From a virus, in IMG/VR virus record IMGVR_UViG_3300043773_001180, positions 1-53,067 of that record: DNA of 53,067 bases; one strand, written 5' to 3'. The position numbers and the translations under genes are program-made. Under the pieces are notes generated by a model, which was not told where the DNA came from, did not search any database, and saw only the letters and a program-made list of their open reading frames with translations. Numbering within the stretch: the first letter of the stretch is position 1; every line of letters begins with the position of its first letter. Of the stretch, positions 9,011 to 17,530 are shown in pieces.

Positions 9011-9616
9011 TTAGGTTGTTTGTATCTTTATTTTTCGTTCCCAACCACGTTCATATTTGGTTACACCAATGAGTTCCAGCTTAGAGTCGTCAACTACCGT
9101 GGTTTCCTGTTCATTCAAATTATTGAAGTAATCAAATGGTATCGCAACATTACGTGGCGGTGTCTTTACAACCACGACGTATGGTGTAGTTCCCATACCC
9201 TTTGTTGCACCAGGCGTATCTTCATCATACCAACTACTCGTTATATCCACTATATTTTCCAACTTTCCTTTGTCTGAGACCCAGTGTCTTCCCAACTCTT
9301 TTTTGTTCAAGTACCGTAAAGATTTCAACCACAGGACTCTGTATAGGATTCCCCCCTCTTCATAGTATTGGGCAACTTCATATAGATTTGATAATGCCTC
9401 AAATATGTAGTACGGCTCATATGAACCGTAGTAACTTCTTATACTACCGAGGTGTTTTTCTTCGATGTCCTTCTTTGTAATTTTCTCATTCCCGACTTGA
9501 ACTAACACGTCATCGGGTTTGTAGCTATTCCACTCTTTCGCGTATTCTTCTTCTGCCGAGTACTCGTGAAGTTTAGATGGATGCAATTCAGACAATATGT
9601 CTTTGAGTTTTATCAT
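9011..9616 (-). CDS. Putative ADP-ribosyltransferase (R-S-E type) with capsid-targeting-like leader
   Basis: A 201-residue protein starting MIKLKDILSE. Features suggesting an arginine-type ADP-ribosyltransferase are an early Arg in ILYRVLWLKS, a GRHWVSD segment, a central strand TPYVVVVKTP and a late Glu-x-Glu in NEQETTV. In R-S-E enzymes the ExE motif carries the catalytic Glu, and T4 Alt is a head-packaged enzyme that modifies host RNA polymerase. The shared leader ending in Leu-x-Glu supports the Alt analogy. The canonical Ser-Thr-Ser motif is not clear, so the enzyme call is tentative. No strong ribosome site precedes the ATG. Confidence 0.6.
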   Translation of the reverse strand: MIKLKDILSELHPSKLHEYSAEEEYAKEWNSYKPDDVLVQVGNEKITKKDIEEKHLGSIRSYYGSYEPYYIFEALSNLYEVAQYYEEGGILYRVLWLKSLRYLNKKELGRHWVSDKGKLENIVDITSSWYDEDTPGATKGMGTTPYVVVVKTPPRNVAIPFDYFNNLNEQETTVVDDSKLELIGVTKYERGWERKIKIQTT

Positions 9617-9635
9617 GGGAGATTTACAATAATAA

Positions 9636-10082
9636 TTAGTCGGCGTTTAATTTTGCCATCATCTGTTGTAAACGTAGTTTTCTTTCCGCCGCCGGATCTT
9701 CTTTTGTTTTATACTTGATATAACCAAACGAAACTAGAACATCAAACGTGTACTCCCAATCGTCCATGCCGGTGGACATCGTGTATGTTTTACCCTTGAA
9801 TGAAATTTTATTTACTCCAGATTTGTTCCAAGTACGAGATGGATCGTATGCCTTGGAAAGTTGCTTCCATGTCTTATCATCTACACGAAATTTATCAACA
9901 AACCACTTTTTAACATCACCATACCATTTTCGATAACCTTCTGTATTAGTGATGTTATAGCCTTTTTTGTGTGCATCTGGAAACAATGACTTATACATCT
10001 GTTTGTATTTCTCGTATGCTTCTGAATCTGTATTGGTCGAAATACTTACTGCCTCAGTTAGTATATCTTTCAACTTTATCAA
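9636..10082 (-). CDS. Unknown protein with the MIKLKDIL-E capsid-targeting-like leader (TTG start)
   Basis: A 148-residue protein whose leader reads MIKLKDILTE when started at the TTG at 10082. That TTG has a GGAG ribosome site six bases upstream. Starting at the earlier TTG (10094) would add four residues and place the site inside the gene. The leader codons differ from those of its two neighbours (AAG TTG against AAA CTC) while the residues are the same, so the peptide is under selection. The body is charged and Trp/Tyr-rich and matches no family I know. First gene of the leader-peptide operon, 23 bp downstream of a TATATTTATA element. Confidence 0.75.
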   Translation of the reverse strand: MIKLKDILTEAVSISTNTDSEAYEKYKQMYKSLFPDAHKKGYNITNTEGYRKWYGDVKKWFVDKFRVDDKTWKQLSKAYDPSRTWNKSGVNKISFKGKTYTMSTGMDDWEYTFDVLVSFGYIKYKTKEDPAAERKLRLQQMMAKLNAD

Positions 10083-10105
10083 TCGAATCTCCAAATATTA
10101 TATCA

Positions 10106-10115
10106 TATAAATATA
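10106..10115 (-). promoter_or_regulatory. Candidate phage late promoter element (TATATTTATA)
   Basis: The sense strand reads TATATTTATA, 23 bp upstream of the TTG start at 10082. It precedes the three leader-carrying genes, which are predicted to be packaged in virions, so late expression would fit. Confidence 0.5.
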
Positions 10116-10120
10116 CCCAA

Positions 10121-10528
10121 TCACAAACATTCATTCAACCATTCTTGTGGAATTTCTTTCTTTGACCATAACCAACCACGTTTCTCACAGAATTGGGCAT
10201 ACGTTGTTTTACTTCCCTTATAGAGTTTTGCATTTGGATTCTGAAAGACAAACCTGATGTCTATATTTGGATATTGATCAAATATCAGTTCCATCTTGTC
10301 TCTATCGGCTTTTACCCATCTACCTTTTGTTTCAATATACATCGTGTTACCACTTTTCTTTTGTAAAACAAAGTCAGGTGTGTAGGTGTGATTTGTGGCC
10401 GGTTTAATATACGAAAGTTTTTCTATTTCGTAACCGAATTTTTTTTTAGAGGTTTTAAGGGATTCATTTATGGTATCTTCAAGTCCCGATTTAAATCCAT
10501 GTTTTATGGCAACTGCATTTCTTTTCAT
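10121..10528 (-). CDS. Holliday-junction resolvase, T7 endonuclease I (gp3)-like
   Basis: A 135-residue nuclease resembling T7 gp3 over most of its length. Visible are an early Glu (SGLEDTI), YTPDF with the catalytic Asp, and YIETKGRW with the Glu-x-Lys pair, together the PD-(D/E)xK active site. Downstream, IRFVFQNPNAKLYKGSKT and YAQFCEKRGW match the T7 family pattern. The enzyme cuts branched DNA, resolving recombination intermediates before packaging. The ATG at 10528 is chosen over a TTG at 10540 that would overlap the previous gene. It lies directly after a structural gene, in the late-type operon starting at 19320. Confidence 0.92.
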   Translation of the reverse strand: MKRNAVAIKHGFKSGLEDTINESLKTSKKKFGYEIEKLSYIKPATNHTYTPDFVLQKKSGNTMYIETKGRWVKADRDKMELIFDQYPNIDIRFVFQNPNAKLYKGSKTTYAQFCEKRGWLWSKKEIPQEWLNECL

Positions 10529-10529
10529 C

Positions 10530-12272
10530 TTACGCGTCAAATCTAATTATAACATTCATGTCCACATCATCTCTTTTTTCAAGTGGAGATGACAACTTAG
10601 CAACAGCAACAAGGTCTCTTTTATCATTGTATAATCCAATAGTTGTTATGTATGGATTAAAGAAAGAACTTGTTGTATAATCTTCAACTTGAATGGCGTA
10701 TGGATTTTTATCTTTATACACACTCAAATTTGTGGTAAAATTAAATTCGGACTTTCTAATTTTACAAGTAATTTCGTGTTCATAAAAAGTTGCGGTACTA
10801 CGAAAACTTCCTGTGAATCCATAATCAAGATTTGAATAATCATAATTACCAGTTCTTCCTAAAAAGGCATTTGCATATTTTGGTCTTGGGTCTGATATTA
10901 TAGCAATACCACTTTTATAGAATATGTTACCAATTCTATCAGTTTGATAAGCATATCCATTTTGGAAACTATTATTTCCTAAATATGAAATTTCCGTTGA
11001 AGACAATCCTTTATTATAAATACGAATTTCGTCTAATGACCCCGAAAACATTTTATTCGTTGTACCATTACCACCTATAAAAAAGTTATTTTCATTCGTA
11101 ACGTTTGAATAAATACTAGATGATACTGATGCATTTAACACACCATCTACCCAAATTTCAAATTTACTCGCAGTTTTTTGACAAACTATATGGTGCCATT
11201 GATTAGTTGTTAATTGTGATGATGTTACTTCCTGTGTCTGTATTCCCGAACTTTGTCCAAATTTTAATTTATAAGGAGTTGCAGACGTTCTATTATCGAG
11301 TCTTATATCAAACGGATATTGTGATGATGGAATTTCTTCGTAAGAATTACCAACCGGTCTTCCTGTTTTACGCACATATTTAGTATCACCGTCTATTGAA
11401 GTTCTTTTATCAAACAAAGAATTGTATGTATAAACTTCATTTGATTGTGTGGGTGGTACATTTATCCAAAAACTAAATGCAAAATCCTTTTTGTATGTGA
11501 AATTAAAGTTAGATTGATTTCTAACATCAAAATACCCACCGGCTAATGCAACCGATACACCACTTGATTGTGAGGTATCAGTCGTTGGTATTCCACTCAA
11601 ATATGTTATTTGTTTTGGATTAACTATACTAATGGTATTATCGTGATTTGAAGTATCGAGAACATAATGTAGTAATTTATTTCTGAAATTATACTCTCTG
11701 TATTTCTCGTTAAATCCAACATTTAATAGAAGGTATTGACTATCAACAAATTTCGTGGTATCAAATGTAGTATCTACAATATCACCGTTTGAATTATCCA
11801 TTATATCGTAATTCAAAGAAGATGTTGTTGTATTAAAATTATGGAATTTAAATGTTCCACGTCGGATTCCTTCACCAAAAACCCCCTGTGGCATAGAAAA
11901 CATAGAACTTGATTCGGCGAGATACAAGTTACGATTAAATTCGGTCAATAACGTCGGGTCTTTATCTTTTCTATTATCTGTATAAAAATTATGGTCTAAA
12001 TAATACCATAGCATTTTTGGATCAACACTCTGTGTGGTAAATTGACGTGAATATAATGAAGATGATATATTTACAACATTACCATAATACAAGTGATTTT
12101 CAGGATATAAAACACGATATACGTTTATATCAAAATTTCTATAATAGTTTGAGTGAGAAACTTCTGTTTTTAATTCCCATTTTTTGTAAACTTCAAAAGG
12201 TTTAACAGTATAATCACCCTTTCTTAGTTTCTTCCAAACTAAACTTACTTTATTTCCAAATTGAAATGACAT
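10530..12272 (-). CDS. Virion protein with LamG-like domain and shared C-terminal module
   Basis: A 580-residue structural protein. Residues ~245-445 form a concanavalin/LamG-like jelly roll: FAFSFWINVPP, NQWHHIVCQK, FEIWVDGVLNA and GSLDEIRIYNKGLSSTEI. LamG-like domains often bind glycans, so surface attachment is plausible. The C-terminus (YITTIGLYNDKRDLVAVAKL, then a charged tail) is shared with the next four genes upstream. The N-terminal ~240 residues differ from those neighbours. It follows the 577-residue paralog with a one-base gap. I infer a tail or baseplate decoration protein built from a common anchor plus a variable domain. Confidence 0.8.
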   Translation of the reverse strand: MSFQFGNKVSLVWKKLRKGDYTVKPFEVYKKWELKTEVSHSNYYRNFDINVYRVLYPENHLYYGNVVNISSSLYSRQFTTQSVDPKMLWYYLDHNFYTDNRKDKDPTLLTEFNRNLYLAESSSMFSMPQGVFGEGIRRGTFKFHNFNTTTSSLNYDIMDNSNGDIVDTTFDTTKFVDSQYLLLNVGFNEKYREYNFRNKLLHYVLDTSNHDNTISIVNPKQITYLSGIPTTDTSQSSGVSVALAGGYFDVRNQSNFNFTYKKDFAFSFWINVPPTQSNEVYTYNSLFDKRTSIDGDTKYVRKTGRPVGNSYEEIPSSQYPFDIRLDNRTSATPYKLKFGQSSGIQTQEVTSSQLTTNQWHHIVCQKTASKFEIWVDGVLNASVSSSIYSNVTNENNFFIGGNGTTNKMFSGSLDEIRIYNKGLSSTEISYLGNNSFQNGYAYQTDRIGNIFYKSGIAIISDPRPKYANAFLGRTGNYDYSNLDYGFTGSFRSTATFYEHEITCKIRKSEFNFTTNLSVYKDKNPYAIQVEDYTTSSFFNPYITTIGLYNDKRDLVAVAKLSSPLEKRDDVDMNVIIRFDA

Positions 12273-12273
12273 A

Positions 12274-14007
12274 TTAGTTTAATCTCAATCTTACTTGAAA
12301 AATATATTCAGTACCAGCATTCTTTAAAAGAGGTTGTGGTAATTTACCAACTGCAACTAACTCGTTATTTCTATTGTAAAGACCAATAGATGTTATGTAT
12401 GAATTTGGTTCACGTCTGAACATTAAATTGTTTACTTCACCCTTACTACCGGTGATATACGTATAATTATTGGAATAATTAAACTCATAGTAATTTGCTC
12501 TACAAAAGTATGTTTCAACTAATGATTCTTCGGTAGAACGTGCAAAGAAAGAGCCGGTTTGGGTTCTGGATAAAGTTTGAACGGAAGAACCACTTATTGA
12601 GATAAAAAGTTTTCTAATATTATCACCATCAATAGATGCAGTAACTGTATTAAATGAACAAGATTGGTCTAACACCACACCGTCTAATATAATCAATCCC
12701 ATTTTTGGAAATACAATACCCCATGCATCATCATCGGTATCACCATATACACCTTCTTGTAAAGATCCAGATGTTACATAATAGTAGTCATATATTCCTT
12801 CACTATCGGTAATAACTTCGGCAGTATCTTTGCTTTCATCGATAAGGGTGTAAATTACATCAGAGGTTTGATTCAAACTAAAATTACTGCCAGTATTGTA
12901 TAATTGATTTGCACTTGATGAAAGTGGGGAAAGATATAATTGAAAATTACCCGGATCAAGTCTATCTTTAAATAAATCCCTATCTATTTGTATTGCATAA
13001 AAATAATCGCCATTTTTCCCATTCTTGAATTTAAATTTTCCTTTGTTTGTACCAAAGCATTCCAACAAATACTTTCTGTACATTGTTTTTGAAGGAAGTA
13101 AATCTTCTCCGTTTTCAATATACTTTGATCCAGACCCACTTATATGTGCAAAACTTATATCGAATTGATGATATGAGTCTTCGGAATTTTGTGGGTTATT
13201 ATAAATAGGAATATAATACTTTTTGTTTTTATCAGTTAGAGAACCGGTGTAAAATGTTGATAGTTTCTCATCCATACATTTAAACAAACCACGAGTTTTA
13301 TAGTTCATCGTCGGTACTGCATAATCAGATACTCGTGATAATTTTTTAAAACAATAAACGTCATCCTCATCTTCAGTTAAATCTTCGATTATCTGGTCTA
13401 TAAATTCAGAAAATGTATCTAATTCATCCATAACATCTTTATCCGGCGTCATAATTATTGCAGTTTTACTATCACCTATTATGTTAGATGTCAATGAAAA
13501 AGTTATCATGTCATCGCTATTTGTAATAACGATTTCAGTTGATGACGGAAAGTTGTTATTTTTTTGAAATTCGATATAACTTTGAATTAAAAAAAGTAAT
13601 TTTTCATTTGAAATGAAATTAATTTTTTTAGAATTTATCGTATAGTCTTCGGTTGGGTTTCCCGTTGCATTCAAGGAAATTCCTGTTAAACTAAGGCCTG
13701 ATTTTCTTAATTTAAGTTCGGAGATAGACTCTTTTATTTTATATGAAAGTTTTTCATATTCTATTTCCGGAGTAGAACCACCTGTAATATTGGATAAGAC
13801 AAATGTTTCAGGATATTTCTCAACCAAATCGATAAAAAATTTAATAGATACTTCTTCACAAAATCTATCCAACATATCCTCATGTATATCATTTTGATTT
13901 AATATAGATGGGAATGGGGTATTTTTTAGTGTATCAATTAACGTATAGTTATCAACATTTGTTAAATCCAACGTATCAATATTTAAGATGTTTCTGGCAT
14001 TATCCAT
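12274..14007 (-). CDS. Virion protein, member of five-gene paralog array
   Basis: A 577-residue protein. The first ~220 residues are unique, acidic and predicted largely helical. Residues ~230-577 follow the plan of the other paralogs: a segment with FAHISGSGS, a kinked region with YRKYLLECF, then FKDRLDPGNFQLYLSPL, GLIILDGVVLD, and the C-terminal TSIGLYNRNNELVAVGKL. Spacing to both neighbours is one base, so the array is translated as a block. No enzymatic motif is seen. Probably a tail/baseplate structural component; exact location unknown. Confidence 0.75.
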   Translation of the reverse strand: MDNARNILNIDTLDLTNVDNYTLIDTLKNTPFPSILNQNDIHEDMLDRFCEEVSIKFFIDLVEKYPETFVLSNITGGSTPEIEYEKLSYKIKESISELKLRKSGLSLTGISLNATGNPTEDYTINSKKINFISNEKLLFLIQSYIEFQKNNNFPSSTEIVITNSDDMITFSLTSNIIGDSKTAIIMTPDKDVMDELDTFSEFIDQIIEDLTEDEDDVYCFKKLSRVSDYAVPTMNYKTRGLFKCMDEKLSTFYTGSLTDKNKKYYIPIYNNPQNSEDSYHQFDISFAHISGSGSKYIENGEDLLPSKTMYRKYLLECFGTNKGKFKFKNGKNGDYFYAIQIDRDLFKDRLDPGNFQLYLSPLSSSANQLYNTGSNFSLNQTSDVIYTLIDESKDTAEVITDSEGIYDYYYVTSGSLQEGVYGDTDDDAWGIVFPKMGLIILDGVVLDQSCSFNTVTASIDGDNIRKLFISISGSSVQTLSRTQTGSFFARSTEESLVETYFCRANYYEFNYSNNYTYITGSKGEVNNLMFRREPNSYITSIGLYNRNNELVAVGKLPQPLLKNAGTEYIFQVRLRLN

Positions 14008-14008
14008 G

Positions 14009-16480
14009 TTACCAATTCAATCTTATTTTGATTAATAAATCATCATCCGATGTCTTCTTAATCGGTTTACTTAATTTTGCAACCGCCAAAAGTTCTCTCT
14101 TGTCATTATAAAGACCAACCGATGTAACGTATGTAGTAGGATCTTTTTGAAAACAAACATTTCTAAGTTTTCCTGAAGAAAATCCAGATAAATCAGATAT
14201 AAATGTTGGATTATTACTATAATTGGCATTTGGAGGTGAAACTCTCACAAAGTAATGATTTGTTGTTTTATATTTAACGTTTCTTGCCTTAATATGTGAA
14301 TTAAGAACACCCGAACCACTTATTGACGTAAATAATTTCATAGCATTATCACCAGCGATATTACTTCCCGTAACAGTATTAAAGTTCATCAATGAATCCA
14401 TCTTTGCCGGGTCAAATATCATAATACCGAGATTGGGATAAAATTTACCGTAAGTCGTTAACAATGAACCCGTACCACTCGAATGAATACCATCATTTAA
14501 ACTACCACTAACAATATCGTATGAAACGTATGGATCTTCACTACAACTTGTCAAATCAGACCTATCACCGGAATTATCAATAAAGGTGTATATTGTTGAA
14601 CCAGATGGTTGAACATTACTTCCGGTAAATACATTGTTGGCATAAGAATTACCATTTAACGGTCTAAGTGCAATTTCAAAATTACCAGGATCAATTCTAT
14701 CACTAAGTCCTGTACGATAAAAATTTATAGCATAAATATCTTCTGATTCAGATTCCACACCGGAAGAATAGAATTTAAATTTTCGTTCGGGTTCGTCTAA
14801 TGCAAGTAATCTATATTGTGAATATATTGCTCTTGTTGGCGTATCATTTGTTTCACCCGAAGATGCAATAGATCCAGAACCACTTACGTGTCCATAAGCA
14901 ACTGCAAAATATGGCGTAGAATCACAATCACAATCAGTTACTTCATAATAATATTCTTTTGAAGAAGTTGGTTGTGTAGAACTTGTTAAATAACAACTCA
15001 TAGATTGTGATAGATTAAATAAACCACGAGTATTTGCAGTTACTTTACCGTCAACAATATCCTTACCAAGCATTAATGGGTGATAAATTTTAATAGACTC
15101 ATCTTGACAGTCACCTCTAACGGAGAAAGGTACAAACGGGTCTAATCTACGACCGGGTGGTAAAACTAGTTTTGCAGGAAGTCCATCGGTATATGTTTCC
15201 GTTGAATATTTAAATTCAGTATCACCAGGACATTTTATTTTAACTCTAACTATGTTATATTGTTTACACCCACACGGGTCAGTTGGGTCATTCAATACAG
15301 AATCTTCTTCATAAATTTCTTCACATTGACATTCCTTTAGATTTCTCTTAGACTCATCAAACCTTTGTGAAATCCAAGTTGGGTCTGATTTTTGTGTTCT
15401 CAATACATTAATAATGTGCGTAAAAAAACACTCATTGTCTTGATACTGATATGTAAATGTTGATACAAATGTTGTTACTACGACTTGTCTGAATCCAACA
15501 AAACAAGTATTATTAGGTACTGAACTTAATTCAGAATCTGTATTAGTAGTTGATGATATTTCTCTAAAGCCCGTCTCGTCTATTCTAAAATACCCGGTGG
15601 GGATTTTTATATTTAAAAATTCCTCTTCTGTTACTTCTGGTTTTAAATTCCAAGTATCGTTACATGGGTCATCGCCACCACCTATTTTTCCACAATCTAT
15701 TTCACAATTTTTATTTGTGTTAACGGCATCATCAAATGGAATTATCGCCTGAGCAGAATTTGATATTGCATTTGCGTTTGTTGCCAACGATAGTGTTGTA
15801 TTTAAATCCCCACTCGTTGATACCTCATATAAAATTTTCCAAGTAAAGTTGTTTCTTCTACTTGAATTGTAGAAATTAGATAGAGATGTAAATCGTGTAT
15901 CGGTAAACACAGTTTTATTATCTAACACAGAAATCTTTGTTAAATTATTTGGGTCATAATCCCACACATTTGACCAAGATACCGCATCAAATTTTAATTG
16001 TTTTTTTCCACTTACACAATCACTATAATAAAGAAATTGAGATATATCAATAGTTGCAATTATTGATTTACTACCCGGTCCGATGGTTGTTATACCGGAA
16101 ATTCCACCAGATGTCTTATCACAGATTATATCGATATACAAGTTACATCCAGACCAATATGGATTTCCAAAGTAATAAACACAGGAATCTGTTGTGTTAT
16201 TGGTTGAAGATATTGGTGATATAGTATTTGTACCGCCGGTAGATGTAATTGTGGGTGAAAGAACGACTCCACGTTGAGATGGGGAATCGGCAATAGGACT
16301 TGGCATTATTGAATTTTGTTGAGCAAGTAAAACAGCAGATGCCGCTTCTTGTGCTGCCTTTTTTATAACATCAGTCTGTGATTGTTGTTGTAATAACAAC
16401 TGTGCATTCAAAATATTTTGAATTGCAAGATTTTGTGCCGAGTTCTGAACATCTAGATTATCTGTGATTTGGTTTGCCAT
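14009..16480 (-). CDS. Large virion protein, member of paralog array with Cys-rich N-terminal extension
   Basis: At 823 residues this is the longest of the paralogs. Residues 1-60 are Gln/Ala-rich and probably a helical oligomerisation segment. Residues ~100-480 are unique and contain many cysteines, several in close pairs (CQCEE, DPCGC, DCDCD). The C-terminal ~340 residues repeat the array plan: VAYGHVSGSGS, DTPTRAIYSQYRLL, LSDRIDPGNFEIALRPL, LGIMIFDPAKM and TSVGLYNDKRELLAVAKL. The cysteine clusters could bind metal, but this is not shown. Inferred to be a virion appendage protein sharing an anchor with its neighbours. Confidence 0.75.
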   Translation of the reverse strand: MANQITDNLDVQNSAQNLAIQNILNAQLLLQQQSQTDVIKKAAQEAASAVLLAQQNSIMPSPIADSPSQRGVVLSPTITSTGGTNTISPISSTNNTTDSCVYYFGNPYWSGCNLYIDIICDKTSGGISGITTIGPGSKSIIATIDISQFLYYSDCVSGKKQLKFDAVSWSNVWDYDPNNLTKISVLDNKTVFTDTRFTSLSNFYNSSRRNNFTWKILYEVSTSGDLNTTLSLATNANAISNSAQAIIPFDDAVNTNKNCEIDCGKIGGGDDPCNDTWNLKPEVTEEEFLNIKIPTGYFRIDETGFREISSTTNTDSELSSVPNNTCFVGFRQVVVTTFVSTFTYQYQDNECFFTHIINVLRTQKSDPTWISQRFDESKRNLKECQCEEIYEEDSVLNDPTDPCGCKQYNIVRVKIKCPGDTEFKYSTETYTDGLPAKLVLPPGRRLDPFVPFSVRGDCQDESIKIYHPLMLGKDIVDGKVTANTRGLFNLSQSMSCYLTSSTQPTSSKEYYYEVTDCDCDSTPYFAVAYGHVSGSGSIASSGETNDTPTRAIYSQYRLLALDEPERKFKFYSSGVESESEDIYAINFYRTGLSDRIDPGNFEIALRPLNGNSYANNVFTGSNVQPSGSTIYTFIDNSGDRSDLTSCSEDPYVSYDIVSGSLNDGIHSSGTGSLLTTYGKFYPNLGIMIFDPAKMDSLMNFNTVTGSNIAGDNAMKLFTSISGSGVLNSHIKARNVKYKTTNHYFVRVSPPNANYSNNPTFISDLSGFSSGKLRNVCFQKDPTTYVTSVGLYNDKRELLAVAKLSKPIKKTSDDDLLIKIRLNW

Positions 16481-16491
16481 AATTTTTTATA

Positions 16492-17526
16492 TTAAAAGTC
16501 TAATTTTACTTTAATTACAAGTTCCTTTTCAAAGGATTTTCTAACTGGTTTACTCAATTTTGCAACCGCCAAAAGTTGTTCATCATCATCATACAATCCA
16601 ATAGACGTTACATACGATTGTGGATCCAATTTCATAGAATCATATTTTAGTTTGGATGTACTACCTGAAAGAAAACTTGGGTTATTTGAATAATTAAATT
16701 CCCCGTTATACAATCTAACAAAGTAATATGTTGATGAAATTGCCTCACTTGTTCTTCCTTGAAAGGCATAATCTGTGTTATTGGCCATAGCACCACTAAT
16801 AGATGTAAATAACTTAAATGCGTTATCAAATCCACTAGCAGTTGCAGGAACTCGTTGTGTGCTAAAAGAAGCAGATGCATCAAGTGCCTTTCCATTTAAT
16901 ACAATTATTCCATTATCGGGATAAAATAAACCCCACGGAGTTGAATCTGATGTATAAATTCCATTTGTAATACTACCACTACGAATATTATAAACACGAC
17001 CACCTTGTTGTGCAAATTCCGTAGTAGATGTAGTTGCATCATCAATTAGAGTTATTTTATTGGCACCCGAACCGGATATTGAAAGTTGCCAGGTTTTCGT
17101 GTCCATTCTATCTTTAAAACGAGAACGATTTACATTTACAACGTAAACATACTCCGATGTTTCTCCGTTTTGGAATGTAAACATAGTTTGTCCTGCAGGC
17201 AACAATAATTGACGATATTGAGCATAAATTGCCTTTGTTGGATAATCGTATAGATTTTGACCCGATGATCCAGTTGATGACCCACTTCCCATTAAATCCC
17301 CGTATGCTATACTAAATTGTGCCTCTGCTCCTTGAATATTCGATTGACTATTGAATACCTCATAGTAATATCGTTTTTGATTAGCAGATTGTGCAGAACT
17401 CGTATAAATGGCATATAAAGATGCTTGGCTCTTAGACCAAAGAGGGGCTGTAACTATTTCTTTTTGATTTGGAGCAACGTCTGTTCCATCGATAAAAGGT
17501 TTAAATATTGGTGTAAATTCTGCCAT
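16492..17526 (-). CDS. Virion protein, minimal member of paralog array
   Basis: A 344-residue protein that is almost entirely the shared module: YYYEVFN, SIAYGDLMGSGS, YPTKAIYAQYRQLLL, FKDRMDTKTWQLSISGSG, NGIIVLNGKALDASASF, FKLFTSISG, then TSIGLYDDDEQLLAVAKL. It shows the plan without added domains. It aligns by eye along its whole length with the 368-residue neighbour upstream. Function unknown beyond a probable structural role. Confidence 0.78.
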   Translation of the reverse strand: MAEFTPIFKPFIDGTDVAPNQKEIVTAPLWSKSQASLYAIYTSSAQSANQKRYYYEVFNSQSNIQGAEAQFSIAYGDLMGSGSSTGSSGQNLYDYPTKAIYAQYRQLLLPAGQTMFTFQNGETSEYVYVVNVNRSRFKDRMDTKTWQLSISGSGANKITLIDDATTSTTEFAQQGGRVYNIRSGSITNGIYTSDSTPWGLFYPDNGIIVLNGKALDASASFSTQRVPATASGFDNAFKLFTSISGAMANNTDYAFQGRTSEAISSTYYFVRLYNGEFNYSNNPSFLSGSTSKLKYDSMKLDPQSYVTSIGLYDDDEQLLAVAKLSKPVRKSFEKELVIKVKLDF

Positions 17527-17530
17527 AATA

